Shown: piece after piece, positions 44,001-56,000 of the stretch
Position numbering within the stretch: position 1 is the stretch's first letter
Layout of the letters: each line of letters begins with the position of its first letter
Assembly (NCBI GenBank): GCA_022885665.1
Contig: JAGQDJ010000055.1
Location: forward strand, 310,001-374,000
Reading direction: 5' to 3'
DNA length: 64,000 nt
DNA from: Triops longicaudatus
Lineage: Eukaryota; Arthropoda; Branchiopoda; Notostraca; Triopsidae
Program-made: the position numbers and the translations under genes
The notes under the pieces: generated by a model
Told to the model about the DNA's origin: nothing
Database searches by the model: none
The model's input: only the letters and a program-made list of their open reading frames with translations

Positions 44001-47000
44001 GGGTGAAGAACAGGCTGACGTGGGCGACAGGGGCAAAGGTGATGCTGATCTCGACGAAGAAGGGGAAGATGAATGAGAATCGGAGGAGACGTTAGGTGAG
44101 GAAAGGGACTTGGGTGTCACAGAGAGTCCTTCCATTGACGCACCTGCTGTCAAGTATCTACCTTCGCTACCGGCATGCAATTGTCGTAGCTCAAACTAAA
44201 AATATCCCCAAAATCCAAAGCCATCATGCAGGTTACAAACATTAGAACAAAACAGAGGCGTACAAAATTTTTCATGAAAAATAAACAATAAACGTATTGT
44301 TATTAAAAAGAAACGGTTAGAAAGAAGTTCTTGGGGCATGGTCACACACGCGAGTGCGTTACCTCTGACGTCATTGCGTAATGGTCTTCGTCAGAGCCCA
44401 ATAAGTGCTTCTCTTGCTCTCGCAATTCCAACTGAAGAGCGAAAAGTGCGTCAAGTATACAGAACAGTACATTTAAAGAAATTCAAAAAAGGAAACGTCA
44501 AGCCCAAAGAAAAAAGAATTAATTTTTTCCCAAGGAAAAGCAAAAACAAAATCTTCCTGATACGGCCCCGACTACGATACTACATCCCGCCCAAGGAAAA
44601 GCGAAAATGTCTCAATGCAAAAAATACTACTAAAGGAAAATTCCTTCTTGTCCACAAAGAAGTAAAATCGTAGACGGCAAACAGGAAAACATTTTATCTT
44701 ACCGTTGTGAGACGTTCCAATGCTGCAAAACGTTCTTCCTGGGCAGCAGCAGATTTCTCAAAGGCTTCGTGCTTCTTAATGAGATTTTCGACTTCGTCAA
44801 TTGTGTGCTAAACAATAACGAAAAATCCATATTAATAAAAATTGCTTAACATTTTTATAGTATTTTCGACTTCTTTTTATTTCAAGAAAAGACGGTACTA
44901 ATAACAACAATTATTAAGTCTTGATCCGTAGTTTTCAAGAACTTAAAAAGTACTTACTCCTAATTCTTGTGACAACAAATATGGTTCTTGTGCAATTAAC
45001 CACGCTTCCGCGACAGCAGCATCGCGGGCAAATTGGTAGACTTCCAAAATAAGCTGCAAGTGCTCCCAACGCTCTTCCCATCGGTGCAACATCGAATTGC
45101 GTTGATTGGTGAGGGCCACCAATTTTTCTTTAATTTCGGCGGAGGCGTAATGACTGCGCGACAAAAGTTCTTTTCCTAAGGCAATGCAAGCTGAGAAGTT
45201 CTCGCCCCGGGCGTCAATTTCGGCCTTTAAGCTTTGATGGTTGTTCATCAACAATTCCACACCACTGACATCCCTGGACAAACGCAAAAAAAAAAACGTA
45301 TTAATTACACATTCCTTAGTACCCATACAAACACCAATGTAAAATGCTACAAACAAATATATATCAAACGTAAAACCCACAAAAAATTCAATTAAACGGT
45401 AAACTCTCGCTATACCGAACCATTATTAGAAACGTTAGCCAATACGAGACAAGTCCATGGAGCCTAACAATACAATATCCGTAAAACGCCTGTAATCAAC
45501 TAAACTACTGGTATAACGAACTAGGAAAGCTCGTATTTACCGGACCGAAACTTTCATTCATACGGGAATGCCAAACTTCGGGTAAACAAAACTACAAAAC
45601 TTCGGATATGTGGAGCAAAAAAACTTTGAAAAAAAATCAAACCAAAATACTTCGAATATATCGAGCTTGAAAAACTCGTATATACCAGACTACAACGGTT
45701 TCATACAGATCGGACCGACAACCTTCGAATATACCGAATTAGGAAAATTCGCATGCAACGGATTATAACGCTTTCATACACAACAGAGGACAAAACTTAG
45801 GATATAGCGAACGGATACCGAACTTCAGATATACTGGACTGCAAAGATTTCGCATATATCGGAGCTGCGAAGCTTCGCATGTACCCAGTTTAGAAAATTC
45901 GGATGTACTGGACTACAAAATTTCAAAGGTTTCTACATTGGTGCGCTTCAATCTGAAGTTAGTTATAGCGAGATTTTGCTGCATTCGCATGGAACTCGCA
46001 CGCTTTATAAATCAACGCACATCGAAAATTACTAGGTATCTTTCTAGCGGAAGAAGAGAAGAAAATAGGAGAAAATGAAAGTAAATGTGATGACAAACCT
46101 TGGCTTCTCGGACGTGTTCATCTGTCGGATGAGGTCGTCCATCCAAAGGAGCAGTGTGCGTACCATGGCGAAGAACCGGAACAAATCTCCGGTATCGGTG
46201 AGTTTGTTCTTCCTTTCGTCGCACAAGCCTTGGAGGGCCAACCACGCCTGCACCACCTCGGCTTCTCGCCCAGTAATTTCCCTGGCTTTGTCACCCGCGT
46301 ACGCTGCTCCCAAACGTGCAGCATCTTCCTGCACTTGTTGCACCTGACTCTGCAAGGTGGCTAAATCTTGCAAGAAATTGGCGTGTTTGCGCTGCAAAGC
46401 CGAGACGGACCCAGCATCGCGTCCCAGCTCGTCCGACATGGCGTGTTGTTTTTCCACAATGCGTCCCAAAACATCCTTACAATCATGGAAGAACTTGTGC
46501 AATTCGCGCGACGCGGCCAACATCTGCGTCCGGGTGTCGATTAACTCCAACAAATCAGCCCAGGCCTCATTCAAATCATCCTTCCATTCTGCCATCACGG
46601 CTGCGTCACCGTGACGCGCAGCCATCAAAGTATCTGCCATCTCGTTAACTGCAGCCACGCGCTCGGTACCGATCGTTTCCGTGTCTCGGGCAAATTCCTT
46701 GAACCTTTCCCACAAGAGGGTCACGTGATCGTAATCTTGACCTAACTCGTGCGAACCAGCCACCAATTCGCGGTCAGCGATCCATTGTCGCAAGTCATCC
46801 ACTTCGCGAGACAACATAAACAGTTGCAACGCTTCTTCCAAACGGGCTCGGCGTTCGCCAGCGAGGTCTTTCAAACCTGCGTACAATTTGTCGATCTGCG
46901 ATTGGCGAACAGCGATCTGTTCAGCTTCGGGGTGACCTTCGGCCAAAAGCTGTTTAGCGGTCTCGCCCAACTGACGGATGGTGGCAGCATAGTCGTCGAC

Positions 47001-50000
47001 AGCATTTTCTAGCGAACTGTGCTTTTTCATCAAGTTTTGCGTGGATATTTCATCCTTGCCGCGGTCTTCGACCATCATGTACAATTCTTGCTCGCTCATC
47101 CAGCTCTCGGCCTCGGCAGCGTCGAACAAGTACTGTTGGGCGCGTTCAGACACGAGCAGTTTGGCGCGACGGGCGTCGACAGCGTCTTTCAAAGCTTGCC
47201 AGTGATCCAAAAGCTCTTCAATGCAACGTTCAAATTCTTCAGCATCGGCATGGTCTTCGCTAATCAGTTTCTGACCATTGTTGCACACAGCGTGGATACG
47301 TTGTTCATGGTTGTCGATCTCCGTACGCAAGGATTGGTTTTTCTTCTTGAGGACATGAACTGCGAATAAGGAAGAGCCATATTCCGTGGAAGTGGCAAGT
47401 GGCATCTTTTCGGCAATCCACAATTTTTCGTCTTCGACGTCACGACGGAACTGGAAGGCTTCTTTCTTCTTTTCCAATTCACGTTTACGTTCCAATAAGG
47501 GTGCGTTGAGTTGTTGGAAGCGTTCTTCCACGCGGGCTTTCTTTTCCATAATTTCGGGGACAGTTTCGGGCGCCATGCGTTCCAAGTACTCAGCCTGGCT
47601 TTCTAGTTCCGAGACTTGTTGGGCGCGGACGGCCATTTGGGTTTCCATCATCTGTTGTTTCTGCATAAGGATGTTGACGGAGGCCAAATCCATGCCGGTG
47701 TCACCCAAAACGATTTGCTTCTCGAGTTCGGAGACCCAGGAATCGATATCGTCGCAGCTCTGCTCGTACAAAACTTGGCGGTTGGCGTCGAACAAGCGTT
47801 CACCCTTTTCTTTGCTGGTTTGTTCCAAGTCGTTGAATTGTTCCACGAGCTCTTTGACGCGGGGTACGATGACTTCGGCCATTTCGGGCTTTTCTTTCAG
47901 CAAGTCTTCGCTGGCTTGCTGGATGCGGTACAAACGATCTTTGTTGGCCGCAATTTCGGCCTCAAAGGCTTGGTGACGCGTCCATTTCGAGTGGACCGTC
48001 TTAGCCGAGCGGTAGGTTTCGTCTTGGGCGGTGATATGCTTCTCTTGGATCCATTCGGAGAGTTCTTCGCAGTCTTGCAAGAATTGTTGCAAAGTAAGGG
48101 AGTCACGTAGTTTTTCCATGAGTAATAATGCACGTTGACGGTTGGCTTCACGGCGTTCACGGACGCTGTCCACCTTTTTGCCGACCTTGTCGGAGGCGAA
48201 ATGGTTTTCGTCTTGCAGACGTTCGCCAAACTGGATGACGGCATTGATCTTGTCGTCATTGGCTTCCATGGTAGTGAGGAAGGCTTCATGACGCTTGAGG
48301 AGGCTTTCGGCTTGCTCCAAACTGGTGGGCATGTCTTCTTTGGAAAGGATGTGTTCCTGTTGAGCCAAGAGGACTTCAGCCTGTTTGGCGTCGCGCAAGA
48401 ACATTTGCAAGTTCAGCGATTGCGACAACAACTGTTGACGGTTCTCCCACATTTGGTGCAATTCTTCCCAGCCGTCGCGCAAAGCCTTGAGACGCTCGCG
48501 CAAGAACATGTACTGTGGATCGTCCGACGTGGTCTCTTCCTGTAAACGAAAAAAAAAGTAAGTAAATAAACCAACTGTAATATGCTATTTACAAAATTAA
48601 ATGAATTAAAAATATCGACAGAAATATTAAACACAAACATAAAAAGAACATATAAAAGCTGAACGTACAGCAGTGACTTTCTCGCCGTAATCCATCATAC
48701 GAGCATAGTCTTCAGTGTAATTATCAATTTCTTCACGGATGCCCTGGTGTTGGTTCAACAACTTCTCAGCTTCGGCCAACGAAGAGGGCGTGTCCTCGGA
48801 AGCGACATCGGTTTGGGTTTTGGTAAGCCAGGACTGGAAATGATCCAAATCGCGCAAGAAACGGTGCAAGTCTCCAGCTTCTTCCAGCTTGGCGTCACGC
48901 TCTTTCAACTGTTACACACAAAATTATGAAATAATTAGAAATATTAGACTAACAATACACAAAATGTCTATATGTAAATACATAATATCAAAAACTTCAA
49001 AACAAAATGAAAAATATAAATTAAGACAGTAAAACTTCTTTTAGTGACCCAAACATGTTGAAAATTAATAAATATTTAAAAAACGGTAGAGAATTTACCA
49101 TCTGAGTCAACTGATCCCAAACAGCACGGATCGAACTGATGCGTTCGCGGATCAATTCGGCTTCTTCGGGGTGTTCGGCCTCGATTTTGCCAGCTTCCAT
49201 CTCCAAAGCGTTGAGCTTGGCTTGTATGGCAGCGAGATCGCGTTCCATGCCGTACAAGCGACGTTGCAAGGTCATGATACCGGTCAAGTCCATCTCCAAA
49301 GCGTCAGTGGATTGCAAAATACGCATCTTGTCTTCGATCCAGAGTACGGTTTCGCGGCATTCAATGTGGAAGGTCTGGACGCCATGAGCTGAGCCCAATT
49401 CTTCACGTTTAGCTTCAGCCTGGTCACGCAATTGCGCCCAGCGCGCGTTGAGTTGATTCTGGCGGATGACGATGTCATCCGAGTTGGGATGCTCGACATG
49501 GAGCAACTGGCGGGCCAATTGGTTGACCACAGCCACGCGGGAAGCATTTGCGTTCATCTCGCGGTCGAAACCATCGTAACGATGTTTCATCACTTCCACG
49601 TCTTCGATGTCCTTAGCTGGTACCATTGTCTCCAACATGCGCTCCTAAAACAAACACAAAATGTAAGTCGCACAAAACCAAAAGAAAACATTAAAAGGAA
49701 ATTCTTAAAAGAGGTAAAAGAGTTAAACAAAAATAAACTGATTATGAAAGTAAGAATTCGACGAGACAAATAAGAAATAAAATTAAAAGTAACTGCAAAC
49801 GTTAAAAATGAAATTCTTTAAAAACAATGAAAGTGAGCATTTTTTAAATAGAATAGTACCTAACAAAGATTGGTTTTACAAAAATAAAAAAGCAAAAATG
49901 AATACACAAAGAAATTTAATAAATTAGTAACAAGCAAACCTAACATTCCCGAAAATCAATAATAAACAAAATCACAAAAAATTAGCGAAAGTAAACCAAA

Positions 50001-53000
50001 GTAGTCGAATATGCGTAAAACAGTGACATTAGGAATATGTGAACACTTAAAAATCTAGGAGATAAAAAATGAGATGGATTTAATTTTAAAAATACGCGCT
50101 GCAAGGTTATAACTACCTTCTCGCCGATCCATTGTTCAACGCCATCAGCTTCGGAGAAGAGCTTGTACAAAGAAAGGGCGTCTAACAAGCGTTGTTTACG
50201 CAATTTGGCCAAGTCCAAAAGTTCTTTGTAACGACGATCGATGGAAGCCAAGCGTTCGGTGACTTCGGGAGCCACACGATCTTGCTCGCCCAATTCGCCG
50301 GCTTGTTCTTTAAGTGCGTCAATGGTCGAAGCGTATGATTTGAGTTCTTCGGTGACATCTTTGTGTTTCTTCAGTAAAGACTGAACATTTGCCTCATCCC
50401 GCCCAACATCTTCGCTGGAAACCAGGCGCAAAACATCCAACATCCATGTGTCAACATCATCAGCGTCGGTAAAGAACTGCATACAGAAAAATGTATTAAA
50501 AATCATTTAACACGGCTTTTTTAATTTCATTTAATTATTTTAATACCTGATGGTAATCAACCGCTTCTTCCAAGCGTTTGCGACGGTATGCAGCCAAGCT
50601 GCAGAGATGGTTCCACATGTCGACCATTTCGGATAAGCGAGCTTGGATTTGATCCGAGCCGAAGTGACCCTGGCCGACCAAATCTTCACCCGCGCCCAAT
50701 ACAGACTTCAAAGCAGGTTCGTGGGAAGAAATGTCTTCTTCGAGGGCTTTGTGTTTGGACAAGAGAAGATGGATGGTGGTTAAATCATGACCGATGTCTC
50801 CCGTAGAGAGAATGTGTTCCTTTTCTTTGATCCAGTTCTCTTCGTCAGCAACGTCCCAGTAGAATTGCCATAAACGGCGAGATTCTTCCAAGCGGGCGCG
50901 GCGTTCTACAGCCAATTTGACCAGCTCGGCGTACGCGTCCTGTTACAAATAGAAGTCATAAAATATGAGGTACAGTTTCCCGGAAAAGTCGCTAAACCCA
51001 GAAGACAGCCGTACCTCAAGCTGTTGAACGCGATCAATGATCAGAGCTGGGTCACAAGGACGGAAACCTTCAGCTTCAGGTTCCAAGAATCGCTGCGAAT
51101 GCTGGACGACCATTTTCACACGTTCGCCCAGTACGTTGATATCCGCTTCGAGAAGAGCGTGTTTCTGCAGCAGGTCTTCAACACCCATCAAATGTTTGCC
51201 GTAATCTTCAGAGAGCAAACGGACTTTGAGGTCTTCCATCGAATCCAAGATGTAAATCATTTCTTGGAAGTTTTGCTGTAATTGCAACGATAACTCCAAA
51301 CGCATGCGACGAGCGCGGAGCAACTCCAACAAGTATTGCCACAAGCGCAAAACATTGTCCTTCCTGCAGTTAACACAAAAATTAGATAATTCTGATATTT
51401 CACAATTTAAAATAAACATGCATAAATTTAAGAAATTTTACCAAAATGTGAAAATAGAAAATACGAACATAGAAGTGTAAGAGAACACGGAAATTTCTAC
51501 TTCTGCTACAAAAAGTGCAGAATACACCAAAATTAAAAGTAAAGTACAAAATTGCTCTAGCGGCCGTAACCAAAGAAAGTAACGTTCCTCCTTGTTAAAG
51601 TTAACTTATGTTTGTAATCATTTCCACGAGTTCGTCAAAAAACATTGAAATTTATTAGCAAGTAGGTATTTTAACTGGAAAAACTAATTCTAACAAAAAA
51701 TTACTGGAAGGGAACTTATTTAAAGTAAAATCCACAGGAGATTATCCGAAACTTATCCTAATACTCATAGGGAAACATTCACTAATGATAAAATAAATAC
51801 AAATTGCAAAGAATAATCGATTAGGGCAAGAAAAAAACATTTTTTTTAAAGGATATACCTGGCATTTATGCGATCAATGTCGTGATAGTTTTCAGCTTCC
51901 AATTCGAGGGCTACAGCTACCACAGCTTGGACACGTTCTTCGTAGGCCAAGATATCGGTCTCGATAGCTTCGTGTTTCTTAGCGGCTGCTTCCACTGCTG
52001 CCAAGTCAGAGCCGAAATTGTCCTAATTCAATAAAAGAAAAAGAAAACTAACGTGCGATTCTTGAAGAAATGCTCATTTTTACTTGTGAAACTAAACGCT
52101 GGTTCTCGGAGAGCCAGGTTTCTCGCATGCCGGCTTTACGGTCGAAGCGAGCGGCTAATTGTTCCAGTTTTTCTTGTCGGATAAGTTCTTCACGCAATGC
52201 CAATTCCCTATTTTTAACATACAAAAAAGGACCCATTTAAATCATTACTCAGTGCGACAATGTGCTTTGCCGTTCTACCTTTCGTGTTCGGCCTTTTCGA
52301 GGCGTTCCCAAGCCTTATTGATATCAGAAATCATCTTGCCTTCTTTAGGGAAATAGGGTTTTTGGTTATTCGCCCGCATTTTTGATTGTAAGGTGAAAAG
52401 AAGGACTTCCAAGTTGCCTTTTTCGACAAACTTGGGCGGTTTTTCCACCGTGCGGTACGCGTTGAACTGCAAGAGCTGCTGTTGCACGCCTGCCAAACTA
52501 TTGACCCAACGTCGCTCACCCAAGGCTTCGACCGTGGCTTGAATCCAAGCCAGCAAGTCCGAGGTCAGGGTCTCATATTCGCGGATCAGGCGATCGTTTT
52601 CCATGGCGATACCCACGACTTTACCGATACGCTTGCCTTGCACGGTTTCTTGTTTCATCTTCGAGAAATAATGGTAAAAGGTGACCACGTAGGTGATGAT
52701 GGATTTCTCATCCGGTTGGTCCACAAAAATGTCTAAAAAGGGAAACACAATCATTACTAATGCCCTTTCTTCTTCAACTGCGTCTTTTTTTCCTTTAAAG
52801 TTTTCGGTACTTTACCTTCAGCGTCAAGAAGTTTGGTCAGACCTAATTTTTGTTCGGCAATATTAAAGGCGTTGTTAAGATTAAAAATGGCATTGGCTTT
52901 GGAAAGTTTCTCGTATTGAACCAAGTCAGGTCGGTGCTTGTGAATAATGGCATTGAAGGCCAAACCGTCTCGCCAAGAAGTTGTGAAATTACGAATATTC

Positions 53001-56000
53001 ACGTTATGATAACCAGCAGTTTTCATCTGGCACCACAACAACAGCGCATCTTTAGCAGATCTGGTTTCTTGGTTGTCACTTTCCTCAATAGTAATGTCTT
53101 GAATCTGTCAAATACGACAAAAATTCGTAAGCATCATGTTAATAGCGTGACAAATATTACTTTACACAATTACACAGTCAACATTACATAAAAGAAATAT
53201 TCAATTCTACGAAAATCAAACATTTTTAATATAAAACTGCATCTTGATATTATGAAGGTTAGGTATTATTGTTACCTGGAAGCGAAGAATGATGGTCCAA
53301 ATAAGACCTAATGTTAATCTGGGGTTGCCGTCAACAATATCGTGGGAGCCCATGTTTTCCAAATGGACTCGTTGGTCTCGCAAGAATTGCAAGGCTTTGT
53401 CGACATTTTCCAGACAATGAATCCTCATTTTGCCTTTGGTTGGCCTCGGCAATCGCTCACCACTTAAAATTTCTAGCAACTTTAAGAGTAATTTGCCATC
53501 TCGCATGTCCACGTATAAGTCGGCAATGCGCGAGTTCACTCGCAGCAAATGCGAATTCACCCATTTTTGGAACGTTTTCTTCTGCACGGATTCACGTTCA
53601 TCTACAAAAAGTGCAGCAGAACAAATCGATTAACACCAAAACAAACAATCGCATCCGTTCGAGCAGTAAACAATCTAATCAGAGTTCCTGCCAAGCGAAT
53701 ACCACAACTCCGGCTTCCTTGATGTCGCCCTATCAAACCGTGTACAACTCAAGCCAGTCGTATTTAAATCTCACTTCCTAGCACAAATTTCGATTCAGAC
53801 CTTAATTCTACTTCGCACAAATGCCTAACCTCCTCGATTGACGCTGCACTGGCATTAACTCTATCTGTTGAGTTACCGTTTACAATTTTACGGATGAAGC
53901 GCATATACCGCAATGCGCTTAATTATGAAATTTCAAATATTTCACATTTTTATACTTCATATTATCAATAATAATCCGAGAAATAAGTGAAGTTTCATGA
54001 AAGCCTTTTTACGAACGTACTATTCTGATACACTGTTTCCGGTGGTAAACTGTATGTAAACAGCCTTGTTTTACGAAGGGGATATGTTCCAGGAAACCCA
54101 ACAATAGGACTTGCGATAGAACCTCACAGTAGCATTGGTGGCACGGAAACATGCGATGTTACGTGGAACCATACATATTCTTGTAGTCTGCACTTTAGGT
54201 AATAATGAAACCCAAGACATGAACAGGCCTGGCCAGCATACAATCGATAAAACCTGAAGGTTAGCTGTCCCAAGGTTTCTAGACATAACTGAAACCATCA
54301 AAAACGATGAAAGTCCATAAGCACTACATACCTACAAATCAATCCCGATGTCTCACTTCATTAAAAAAAAGAAAGTAAAATCTCATCTCGTTATGACACA
54401 CTCCCTCGGAAGAGAAAAACTACTCGGTATCTTGAAATTCGTTACATCAAATACATTTTTTGAGTATCTGCATAGTACGGGGCCTATCAGCCCGTCTACT
54501 ACAGTCGACAGTTCGTTACAAAAAAGGTTCATTTTTAACGAGATTTCGCTTTATAGACTAAGAACCCTCTAAAGTTAGTGTGCTATCACTAGGCAACAAA
54601 AAAATCTTGACAAATGCCACAATCGAATAAGACAGATTTCGTAAAGCCTGCTAAGCATAGTGAAGAACAAAAAGGACTAGAAAAGATGGAAAAATACACA
54701 AAACTCAATTTAATTAAGTAAAACTGTAGAGAGTACGTGACTAGTCCCTAGAATCTATTCTACATAGTAAAATTCCACTAAAGTGAAACTACTGGGAGTT
54801 GGAAAACAATTCGGCTTATTGGAACCCGTTTAATTACATAAGTTCAGGACCAGGCAACCCGTAGGAATTTAGGCTAAGCATGAAATAACATGGAGTTCCA
54901 AAAACTGAATGGTACTTCAACGGCACCATCAGTTCAGTATGAAATAAAACGGGTTATGAAATTATGCAACATCCAATTAAGTAGTTTCACTGTATGTCCG
55001 AAATTCCTTTATCAGACGATTTTTCTGGCCAATTACATAAGAATACCTTTTCATGTCCTTAATAGTACTCTGTCGTTTACTATAACCCCGAGTTCTTAAT
55101 AGGGAAATTTTATTTTAATAAGAATTCCTAAGATGAAAATTTCGGTATTTTCCCATAAAAGCTGATACTGCAGACATACTAAGTCATATATAGCTTGTCT
55201 CATTTTTTATTAATTATCATGCAGTGCGAAAACTTTTTCGTGCTGCACATGAAAGTCTAGGACAACAGACGCGAACACATTAGTACGACTTTGCTCTTTT
55301 TACGAAAAGACTTCAGTATAACGTTTAAATGCTGTACATTTTAGGGAAGATTCGTGAATACTGAATTCTACTATAAAATCCCCAGAACCTTCAGAATCAG
55401 AAAAGAGTTGGGTACGTCTGAAATTCGTTTATGTTAGGGTCTTTGCATATTTGCTTAAGTCTGCATCTTCCAGCCCGTCTACTATAGTTAACCGTTCGTT
55501 ACAAGGGTTTGCCATAACTAGATTTTAATGTAGTTCAAATACGCTAGTAAGTTGCCCTTTTTTCGCTTACTAACTTCGCTAGTCTGAAAAATGCAGAAAG
55601 GTGTTCGTGTAAATCAGCAGGGAAATTAAAAAACTATCGGATCACGCTTCACGAACGAAGGATCTCATTCTCTAGGAAGCTCATCCTACCGCCCCTTGCC
55701 TTAAATATGTTGCAGCGGTTTGTGCATGTGTATTTGCTGCATGTACACGTTCTCTTACAGTTAAGAAATTAGCTCAAACCTCGTAATTCGCGAACCACCG
55801 ATTCCATGTAACTATCCACGGAATGTTGGCTCGTGTGGCTCGATAAGGTTCTCCGGACTCTGATCGGCACTGCGGCTAATTCCTCATAATTTTCTTCCGT
55901 TCGTGAATTCACATGGATCGTTCTCATCTCCGTTACTTTTCCACCATTGAAAACCTCCGAATTCCACTGAGTTTCTCGCTGTTGTACTTGCTGTTCTTCT

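Noticed and set aside
46075..48545. Long plus-strand ORFs opposite beta-spectrin (for example 47386-47976, 47616-48110, 48135-48545)
   Set aside because: They are antisense shadows of the 2.4-kb spectrin-repeat exon, whose minus-strand protein is clearly conserved.
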